Under the pieces are notes generated by a model. It was not told where the DNA came from. It worked only from the letters and a program-made list of their open reading frames with translations, and did not search any database. From Rhodospirillales bacterium (GTDB taxonomy: Bacteria > Pseudomonadota > Alphaproteobacteria > Rhodospirillales > 2-02-FULL-58-16), in NCBI GenBank assembly GCA_021775195.1, contig JAJFIG010000219.1, positions 1 through 8,818 of the forward strand: DNA of 8,818 nucleotides, read 5' to 3'. Every line of letters begins with the position of its first letter. Position 1 is the first letter of the stretch. Made by a program: the position numbers and the translations under genes. Below are positions 1 through 4,641 of the stretch, piece by piece.

Positions 1-461
1 GCACCAGCGGTTCCCAGCTCGACCCCCTGGCCCGTCAGGCCCTGTGGCAGGCGGGTCTCGACTACGACCACGGCACCGGCCATGGCGTCGGCAGCTACCT
101 CGGCGTCCATGAGGGGCCGCAGCGCATCGCCAAGGTCCCCAACAAGGTGGCCCTGGAGCCCGGCATGGTGGTCTCCAACGAGCCCGGCTACTACAAGACC
201 GGCGAATTCGGCATCCGCATCGAGAACCTGGTCACCGTGATCCCCTTGCCGGCCCCCATGGGAGCCGAGCGCCCCCTGCTCGGCTTCGAGACCCTGACCC
301 TGGCTCCCATCGACCGCAACCTGATCGAGCCCGCCCTCCTCAACGCCGCCGAGGTCTGGTGGCTCGACCGCTACCACGACCAGGTGCGCGAAGACCTGAC
401 CCCCCTCGTCGACGCCGACACCGCCGCCTGGCTGACCCACGCCACCCGCCCCGTCAGCTAG
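1..461 (+). CDS. pepP: Xaa-Pro aminopeptidase (M24B, aminopeptidase P family), C-terminal part only
   Basis: This is the last 152 residues of a cytosolic metallopeptidase that removes an N-terminal residue preceding proline. The frame is open from the left edge (first full codon at base 3), so the start lies outside the window. Visible M24 signatures are HGTGHGVG (visible residues 23-30, the second His being a metal ligand), NEPGYY (Glu60) and RIENL (Glu74), which supply the two metal-binding glutamates of the pita-bread fold. After the catalytic domain comes FETLTLAPIDRNLI followed by a WWLDRYH segment and a final WL. This matches the extra C-terminal domain (Peptidase_M24_C) of the long, roughly 600-residue eukaryotic-like APP class rather than the shorter E. 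coli PepP. All visible metal ligands are intact. No hairpin with a T-tract follows the stop; the next element is a repeat cluster. The symbol pepP is used loosely for this class. Confidence 0.93.
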   Translation, partial: TSGSQLDPLARQALWQAGLDYDHGTGHGVGSYLGVHEGPQRIAKVPNKVALEPGMVVSNEPGYYKTGEFGIRIENLVTVIPLPAPMGAERPLLGFETLTLAPIDRNLIEPALLNAAEVWWLDRYHDQVREDLTPLVDADTAAWLTHATRPVS

Positions 462-486
462 AGCATCCCCCGTCCGCCGAAATGGG

Positions 487-608
487 ACACGGATGGACAC
501 CGATGAACACGGATAAACAAAAGACGTCGTCTTCCGGGATCCTTGCGTCGGGCGCGCGGATGACCGAAAGGAAGGTTTTTATCCGTGTTGATCTGTGTTC
601 ATCCGTGT
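487..608. repeat. Inverted repeat of ACACGGATG-type units
   Basis: The left arm (487-517) and right arm (578-608) are inverted copies of 31 bases with three mismatches. Each arm is itself built from a tandem unit resembling ACACGGATGA repeated three times. The arms are separated by 60 bases of unrelated sequence. The element sits in a gene-free gap and is immediately followed by a second inverted repeat of different sequence. Open frames crossing it have no coding character. I have seen this kind of ACACGGAT / CACAGAGGCACAGAG sequence as a dispersed intergenic repeat in environmental bacterial genomes, but I cannot name a formal family. Confidence 0.8.
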
Positions 609-614
609 TTTTGA

Positions 615-714
615 ATCACAGAGGCACAAAGACACAGAGGATGAAGAAGAAATTGCGGCGCTCTGCGCCGCGGGGGTCTTTCTCTGTGCCTCTGTGCCTC
701 TGTGCCTCTGTGGT
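615..714 (+). repeat. CACAGAGGCACAGAG-type palindromic repeat element, copy 1
   Basis: The terminal arms 615-640 and 689-714 are inverted copies of 26 bases with three mismatches, based on the unit CACAGAGG. Between them lies a purine-rich stretch (AGAAGAAA, 644-651) and a compact palindrome at 655-671 with arms GCGGCG and CGCCGC around a 5-base loop. The same arrangement (arms, purine-rich stretch, GC palindrome) recurs in reverse orientation at 2656-2744, so this is a defined element and not chance repetition. It ends 28 bases from the stop codon of the sigma-factor gene. It encodes no transposase, so it would have to be a non-autonomous or extragenic palindromic type. The strand given is arbitrary and only marks orientation relative to copy 2. 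Confidence 0.85.
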
Positions 715-741
715 TTGCCTACTCCTGGCCGGAATTTCCGG

Positions 742-1299
742 CTAGTCCTCGTCCGGTCCCGGCCGTTCGCAGGGGATGGCGTCGTCGCCGAAGGAGAGCA
801 CGCAGTTGGTCTCCAGGATGGTGCGCAGCGCCGCCCGCCCCCGGTGCAGCAGCACCCGGGCGTTGGCGGTCGAGATGCCGAGTACGGTGGCGATTTCGGC
901 GTGGGTCAGGCCGCCCATGTCGTGCAGCGCCACGACATCGTGCTGGGCCGGCGGTAAACGCCACAGGAAGCCGCCGATGCAGGCCGACATCTCGGCCTTG
1001 AGCAGGTCGTCCTCCGTATCCGCGTCCGAGGCCACCCCTTCGAGAACGGCGCTGTCGGTGGTCGTTGCCGGCGCCCGTTTGGCGGCGCGGAAATGGTCGC
1101 GCACCAGGTTGAGGGCAATGGCCGAAAGCCAGCTTCGCTCGCTCGCCTCGCCCCGGTAGCCGCCGGCCGAGCGCTGGGCCCGGATGAAGGCCTCCTGGGT
1201 CAGGTCGTCGGACAGCGCCTCGTCGCCGACGAGACGCAGCACGAAGCCCCGGACCGCCGAGCGGTGCAATTCCATGTCTGAAAGCGGAACGGCCATCAT
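742..1299 (-). CDS. ECF-subfamily RNA polymerase sigma factor
   Basis: This small sigma-70 protein (185 aa from the chosen start) recruits RNA polymerase to alternative promoters. Region 2 spans about residues 13-72 and includes the DDLTQEAFIRAQR segment and SWLSAIALNLVRDHFR, typical of core binding and -10 recognition. After an acidic linker, region 4 spans about 113-163, with LPPAQHDVVALHDMGGLTHAEIATVLGIS-like helices and the ANARVLLHRGRAALR recognition helix. Regions 1 and 3 are absent, as in ECF factors. The tail carries Cys166 and Cys177 (NCVLSF and IPCERP). The frame can extend to GTG at 1317, but nothing resembling a ribosome binding site precedes that codon. GGGGGA lies just before the ATG ATG pair at 1299 and 1296, so one of these is preferred. 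No zinc-finger anti-sigma gene follows; the gene ends against a repeat. Its regulon and signal cannot be read from the sequence. Confidence 0.9.
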   Translation of the reverse strand: MMAVPLSDMELHRSAVRGFVLRLVGDEALSDDLTQEAFIRAQRSAGGYRGEASERSWLSAIALNLVRDHFRAAKRAPATTTDSAVLEGVASDADTEDDLLKAEMSACIGGFLWRLPPAQHDVVALHDMGGLTHAEIATVLGISTANARVLLHRGRAALRTILETNCVLSFGDDAIPCERPGPDED

Positions 1300-1442
1300 T
1301 TCATCCCCCACCGCCACGCAACCCGGCGCGGCTTTCCGGGAACGGCCCCCCCTTGAATCGTAGCACCGCCCCCGGCCGGGGGCAACGCGGTCCCGCGCCG
1401 CCCCCGGTGGAGGCCGTCACGGATGCCCGGGGCTTTCCTCCG
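1300..1442. other. Intergenic gap with a 16-bp perfect GC palindrome
   Basis: This 143-bp gap separates the DUF2852 gene from the sigma-factor gene, both on the minus strand. It holds a perfect palindrome, GCCCCCGGCCGGGGGC, at 1368-1383. The palindrome could form a strong hairpin in the transcript leaving the DUF2852 gene, but no T-tract follows on either strand, so it is not a clear intrinsic terminator. No convincing promoter for the sigma factor could be recognised. Confidence 0.5.
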
Positions 1443-1838
1443 TCAGGACGTCTTCTTTGACGGACGCTCCGGCGGCCGCCGAGTTGCTTGCTCGGACATG
1501 AACCCGTCGAATTCTTCTTGATCCTTGGCACGGCGGAGTCGCTCCAGGAATTCGGTGAACTCCCGCCGTTCTTCCTCCAGGCGCTGCAGGGTCGTCTCGC
1601 GATACTCGTCGAAGGCGACGTTTCCCGTAGAGCGGGGTTCGCCGTGGGGAACATTCCAGCCTTTGAGGGCATCACTTTTCCAGGACGCCAATTTTCCAAT
1701 GCAACACATCATTTTTCCTCTCCATATTAGATACACCAGCAGGATCAGACCGAGAGGCCAGAACAGGATAAAACCCAGAACCATGAGGGCTATCCATATT
1801 GGCGTCGGCAGATCGTTCACACCTGTTACCGATTGCAT
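1443..1838 (-). CDS. DUF2852 family small membrane protein
   Basis: This is a 131-aa protein of unknown function. It has one hydrophobic segment at about residues 13-38, including the family-like core VLGFILFWPLGLILLVYLIW, which should span the inner membrane. There follows a linker and a conserved-looking cytoplasmic block, NVAFDEYRETTLQRLEEERR (73-92), continuing through FTEFLERLRRAKDQEEFDGF (94-113), which is highly charged and probably a coiled coil. It ends in a basic tail rich in Arg, Pro and Lys. From memory, the FDEYR...LEEE...FLERLRRAKD pattern is diagnostic of DUF2852 in alphaproteobacteria. The frame is open further upstream to about 1928, but AAGGAG sits 6-7 bases before the ATG at 1838, which decides the start. 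It appears to be its own transcription unit, about 140 bases upstream of the sigma gene. Cys45 and Cys46, just after the membrane segment, are a small oddity. Confidence 0.85.
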   Translation of the reverse strand: MQSVTGVNDLPTPIWIALMVLGFILFWPLGLILLVYLIWRGKMMCCIGKLASWKSDALKGWNVPHGEPRSTGNVAFDEYRETTLQRLEEERREFTEFLERLRRAKDQEEFDGFMSEQATRRPPERPSKKTS

Positions 1839-2108
1839 GACTAGCTCCTTTGCCAATGGCCACGTTGTCTGGTTCGGTAGCCCGTACGTGAGCCAATTTC
1901 GCTCTTCACTGATTAGACGTATCGACACTGAAAAGCGTTACATGGGCGCGGGCTGAGCTTGCGGCGATTGGCGCCGTTCACGGGCTCGGTCGTAACAGAC
2001 GCCCACCCGCCGGGAATCGTTCCAGAGTGCCCCTTGTAACGTTCCGCTGCCCCCTGTCGTCAAAGGGGCAGCGAAGGAGTCATCAACCCCTGGAACGAGG
2101 AAACGACC
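1839..2108. promoter_or_regulatory. Divergent intergenic region between DUF2852 and AhpD-like genes
   Basis: This 270-bp gap must hold the promoters of both divergent genes. It is less GC-rich than the genes on its left half. On the plus strand, TTGGCG (1968-1973) is followed after 17 bases by CGTAAC (1991-1996), a weak sigma-70-like pair and only a guess. The right part holds a clear stem-loop described separately. No further gene was recognised. Confidence 0.4.
2045..2073 (+). promoter_or_regulatory. Stem-loop in the leader of the AhpD-like gene
   Basis: Nine bases CGCTGCCCC (2045-2053) pair perfectly with GGGGCAGCG (2065-2073) around an 11-base loop. Flanking this, CGTTCC (2040-2045) can pair with GGAACG (2092-2097), whose 3' end touches the GAGG ribosome binding site at 2097-2100. 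An additional TTCCA-type copy, CGTTCCA at 2018-2024, could compete for the same TGGAACG (2091-2097). The arrangement is compatible with control of ribosome access. There is no T-tract, so it is not a clear terminator. No known riboswitch class was recognised. Confidence 0.45.
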
Positions 2109-2606
2109 ATGACACTCACAGCGAAGGAAAAAGAGTTGGCCGCGGTGGGCATTTCCATTGCCGCCGGCTGCAGGCCCTGCACCGACTATCACCTCAAGGC
2201 GGTGCGCAAGACCGGTGCCACCGACACCGAAATCCATCATGCCGTCACCACCGCCGCCGCCGTCCGCAAAGCCGCCGCCGGGAGCATGGAGGCGTACGGC
2301 CTCGCCCATCTCGGCCTGACGGCGGAGACTGCCGGCCCCGACGGCGACGGCGACGTCAACCGCGTCGGCGTACTGGTGTCCGTCGGCGCCGCCCTGGCCG
2401 TCAACTGCACCACCGCGCTCAAGGAACACCTGGCCGCCGCCGCAACTGTCGGCATCACCGCCGACGAGGTCGGCGCCATCGCCACCCTGGCCACCTTCAT
2501 CAGGGAGCAGGCGGTGTCCCACGTCGACAAACTGGTGGCGTCCTACCACCCAGACCCGCGCCTGGCCCAACCCGAGCCGGTGGCCGCCGGCTGCGGCTGC
2601 GGCTGA
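2109..2606 (+). CDS. AhpD/carboxymuconolactone decarboxylase-like protein with two repeats
   Basis: This 165-aa all-helical protein belongs to the AhpD-like fold, whose members often act as alkylhydroperoxidases through a CxxC pair and a nearby His. Repeat one covers about residues 5-62 and keeps the full motif as CRPCTDYH (Cys21, Cys24, His28). Repeat two covers about 86-143 and aligns as NCTTALKEH: Cys100 and His107 match Cys21 and His28, but the second Cys position is Ala103. The protein ends in a GCGCG tail with two more Cys (162, 164), possibly a metal or disulfide site. The start at 2109 is supported by GAGG at 2097-2100, 8 bases upstream. Related proteins are annotated as carboxymuconolactone decarboxylase family, but the CxxC suggests a thiol redox role rather than ring-cleavage lactone chemistry. 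It stands alone, with a divergent neighbour on the left and a repeat on the right. Confidence 0.85.
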   Translation: MTLTAKEKELAAVGISIAAGCRPCTDYHLKAVRKTGATDTEIHHAVTTAAAVRKAAAGSMEAYGLAHLGLTAETAGPDGDGDVNRVGVLVSVGAALAVNCTTALKEHLAAAATVGITADEVGAIATLATFIREQAVSHVDKLVASYHPDPRLAQPEPVAAGCGCG

Positions 2607-2655
2607 CCAACCCGCCGGTCGGCGCCCCGCCACCCGTCATTGTGAAAGAAGGAAA

Positions 2656-2744
2656 ACCACAGAGGCACAGAGAACGAGCTACCCGGCGGCGCGCAGCGCC
2701 GCACTAATTCTTTCTTCTTCTCTGTGTCTCTGTGCCTCTGTGGT
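2656..2744 (-). repeat. CACAGAGGCACAGAG-type palindromic repeat element, copy 2 (inverted)
   Basis: Arms ACCACAGAGGCACAGAGA (2656-2673) and its exact reverse complement (2727-2744) match over 18 of 18 bases. A GC palindrome lies at 2686-2702 with arms GCGGCG and CGCCGC around a 5-base loop. Read on the minus strand, the order is arm, an additional CACAGAG unit, a purine-rich AAGAAGAAA stretch, the GC palindrome, then the other arm. This is the same order as copy 1 reads on the plus strand, so the two copies are in opposite orientation. It begins about 50 bases after the AhpD-like stop codon and ends about 190 bases before the next gene. Confidence 0.87.
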
Positions 2745-2931
2745 CAATCCTCTCGTCGTCGGAATCGCCGCCCAAGGCACCATCCAGCGACAAATAAATT
2801 TTAACCATATGGAAACTAACGAGAATTTATACTTCAGGGTCGGCAAAGTCGGTTTCGGCAGGGACCACGTCGCTCCTGGGACGGAATCGACTCCCGGCCC
2901 GCACAGGCAACAGGAACCAAGGCACGGGACG
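2745..2931. other. Gap upstream of the GIY-YIG-like gene, AT-rich patch
   Basis: This 187-bp gap contains a patch (2791-2833) that is notably A/T-rich for this region. TATACT at 2828-2833 matches five of six bases of the sigma-70 -10 consensus, but I see no acceptable -35 box at normal spacing, so it is only a candidate promoter. The downstream gene's frame is open across this patch, including an ATG at 2809, but without a ribosome binding site and without recognisable protein character. Confidence 0.35.
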
Positions 2932-3354
2932 ATGTTCTCATTCGGCAAATCCACCCAACGGAACTTCACCAAGGGCATGGTCACCGATCCGAAATGGGTC
3001 AGGTCGGCCAAGAAACGCTTTCATCGCTTCCTCCGCCTCGATCCCGAGGGCGAGGGGCTGACCCGGACCAGCGGCGTCTACGTGATCTGGCACGCCGGGG
3101 TCCGGCCGGCATGGATCTACGTCGGGCGCAGCGCCGACCTCGCCGCCGCCCTCCACCACCACGGCCACAACCGGGCGATAACCAAGCACGAGGTCCACGG
3201 CGGCCTTTACGTCACCTGGGCCCTGGTCCGCGAGGAATATCAGGACGGCGTCGTCAAGTACCTCACCGACAGTCTCAAGCCCCGGGTCGAGAACCCCGAA
3301 TTCCGCCCCACCGACGTCATCCCCGTCCCCGTCACCATCCCCGGCGCCAACTAA
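2932..3354 (+). CDS. Small GIY-YIG-like domain protein, probably catalytically inactive
   Basis: This 140-aa protein has the layout of a GIY-YIG nuclease fold: SGVYVIW (residues 47-53, the GIY strand), WIYVGRS (61-67, the YIG strand), a His-rich helix LHHHGHNRAI (74-83), a strand GLYVTWALV (91-99) and a C-terminal DGVVKYLTDSLKPRVEN (105-121). The last segment resembles the ...YL...LKP..N end of the family. Aligned by eye to UvrC-type domains, the position of the catalytic Arg is Ala73 and that of the metal-binding Glu is Val108, so nuclease activity is doubtful. From memory, proteobacterial relatives with a VTWA...DGVEKYL pattern are annotated as GIY-YIG family or hypothetical. The frame runs upstream to 2740, partly through repeat DNA; the ATG at 2932 fits the protein best, although its ribosome binding site (GGGA) is weak. 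It converges on the PLP-enzyme gene, with only 4 bases between stops. Confidence 0.65.
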   Translation: MFSFGKSTQRNFTKGMVTDPKWVRSAKKRFHRFLRLDPEGEGLTRTSGVYVIWHAGVRPAWIYVGRSADLAAALHHHGHNRAITKHEVHGGLYVTWALVREEYQDGVVKYLTDSLKPRVENPEFRPTDVIPVPVTIPGAN

Positions 3355-3358
3355 CCCG

Positions 3359-4501
3359 TCAGCCCGAAAACGTCTCGGTCATGAACGCCGAGGCCTTGAG
3401 GCCGCTGCCGGTGAGCACCGCGACCGTCACCTCGCCGTCCCCGATCTCGCCGCTCTCGCACAGGATTTCGAAGGCCGCGGCGGCGGTGGCGCTGGTCGGC
3501 TCGACGTAAAGCCCCGCCCCGACCAGCTTCTTCAGCGCCGCCAGGATCCCGTCCTCGCTGACGGCGACGGTGTTGCCGCCCGAGCGCCGCACCGCGTCCA
3601 GGACCTTGTCGAGGCGCACCGGGCGCTTGATCGCCGTGCCCTCGGCGATGGTCGGCGCGAAGGCCGGCTCCACGTCCTCCCCGGGCGCGGCCTGGAAGTG
3701 GGCGTGAACCGGGGCGCAGTTGGCCGGCTGGGCGCAGAACAGGCGCGGCAGGCGGTCGGTCTCCCCGGCCCGCATCAGTTCGCTGAAGGCAAGGTCGCAG
3801 CCCATCACGTTGGAGCCGGCGCCGGCCGGGATGATGATGTTGTCGGGCACCCGGAATCCCAGGTCCTCCCATAGCTCGTAGCCCAGGGTCTTGGTCCCCT
3901 GGAGGAAGAACGGATGCCAGTTGTGGCTGGCATAGAAGACCTCCTCGGACTGGCGGATGGCTTCCTCTTCGGAGGCTTCCCGCGGCCCCTCGATGAGCCG
4001 GACATCGGCCCCGAAGGCCCGGATCTGGGCGATCTTGGCGGCCTGGGTATAGGCGGGGGCCAGGACCCGGACCTCGACGCCGGCGGCGGCACCGTAGGCG
4101 GCGATGGCGGCGCCGCCGTTGCCCGAGCTGTCCTCGAGCACCGCCGCGACCCCCTGCTGGCGCAGGAACGACAGCATCACCGACGCCCCCCGGTCCTTGA
4201 AGCTGCCCGTCGGCGCCAGCCACTCGAGCTTGAAATGGCAGTCTCGCCCGGCCCACGTCCGCCCGATCAGCGGCGTGCGGCCCTCGCCCATGGTGACGGG
4301 ATCATCGATCGCCACCGCCAGGGATTTCCGGTACCGCCACAGGCTCCGTTCACCGGTGTCGATATCCGCCCGGGTCATCCCCGGCAGGTCCGACATCCAC
4401 AAGGGCCGCCCCTCGTCCGAGCGCCAGCGCACCTCGTCGATGGGGTAGGTGTGACCCGACACCGGGTCGAGAAGATGCGGTTCAGCGTGTTCGTCCGCCA
4501 T
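3359..4501 (-). CDS. Threonine synthase-like PLP-dependent enzyme
   Basis: This 380-aa enzyme belongs to PLP fold type II. Threonine synthase converts O-phosphohomoserine to threonine in the cytoplasm. The PLP lysine is in PTGSFKDRGA (Lys102). SSGNGG (about 125-130) matches the loop that contacts substrate and cofactor, IIIPAGAGSNVMG supplies the phosphate-binding glycine loop, and TGSGLK lies near the C-terminus. The N-terminal block, LLDPVSGHTYPIDEVRWRSD (10-29), aligns with the zinc-ribbon start of plant/actinobacterial-type ThrC (CxxCG.xYPLDEVRYRC), but the cysteines are replaced. The length suits the short ThrC class; many alphaproteobacteria carry instead a roughly 460-aa fungal-type ThrC elsewhere, so this could be a paralogue with a different substrate, such as another hydroxy- or phospho-amino acid. 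The frame extends to 4594, but the ATG at 4501, preceded by GAGGCAGGG, and the start of homology decide the start. No hom or thrB neighbour is visible. Confidence 0.8.
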   Translation of the reverse strand: MADEHAEPHLLDPVSGHTYPIDEVRWRSDEGRPLWMSDLPGMTRADIDTGERSLWRYRKSLAVAIDDPVTMGEGRTPLIGRTWAGRDCHFKLEWLAPTGSFKDRGASVMLSFLRQQGVAAVLEDSSGNGGAAIAAYGAAAGVEVRVLAPAYTQAAKIAQIRAFGADVRLIEGPREASEEEAIRQSEEVFYASHNWHPFFLQGTKTLGYELWEDLGFRVPDNIIIPAGAGSNVMGCDLAFSELMRAGETDRLPRLFCAQPANCAPVHAHFQAAPGEDVEPAFAPTIAEGTAIKRPVRLDKVLDAVRRSGGNTVAVSEDGILAALKKLVGAGLYVEPTSATAAAAFEILCESGEIGDGEVTVAVLTGSGLKASAFMTETFSG

Positions 4502-4641
4502 GCCCTGCCTCAAGCCGTTTCGCCCCGCCACGATAGACCACATGGCCGCGCCGCAAAAGCGCCTCGATAGCCTCAGCCGGGACTCTCCGAACACGGTAGG
4601 TTATTCTCCCCTGTGCGCTCATTGCCTTGGGGGGGGAAACC
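4502..4641. promoter_or_regulatory. Divergent intergenic region, PLP enzyme / secreted protein
   Basis: This 140-bp gap separates two divergent starts, so it should contain both promoters. A run of eight G (4629-4636) lies just before GAAACC and the ATG at 4642 and supplies the ribosome binding region of the rightward gene. I could not identify a convincing -35/-10 pair for either direction, nor any operator-like symmetry. Confidence 0.3.

Noticed and set aside
147..461. A 104-codon gene starting at ATG 147
   Set aside because: The same frame is open and clearly coding back to the left edge, including the HGTGHGVG metal-binding motif, so 147 is an internal Met of the aminopeptidase.
615..714. 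CRISPR array, because of repeated CTCTGTGC units
   Set aside because: Units are 8-9 bases in direct tandem without spacers and are arranged as arms of an inverted repeat.
359..957. Plus-strand open frames across the repeat cluster and into the sigma gene
   Set aside because: They are built from translated repeat units (HRGTKTQR-like) and antisense of the sigma factor, with no family resemblance.
2656..2744. Rho-independent terminator for the AhpD-like gene
   Set aside because: The arms are long and the element recurs elsewhere with a fixed internal structure; there is no T-tract after the final arm. It could still affect transcript ends, but it is primarily a dispersed repeat.
3351..4256. 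Long minus-strand frame overlapping the PLP enzyme
   Set aside because: Composition is Arg/Gly/Pro-rich, typical of an out-of-frame reading of GC-rich DNA; the overlapping frame has intact PLP-enzyme motifs.
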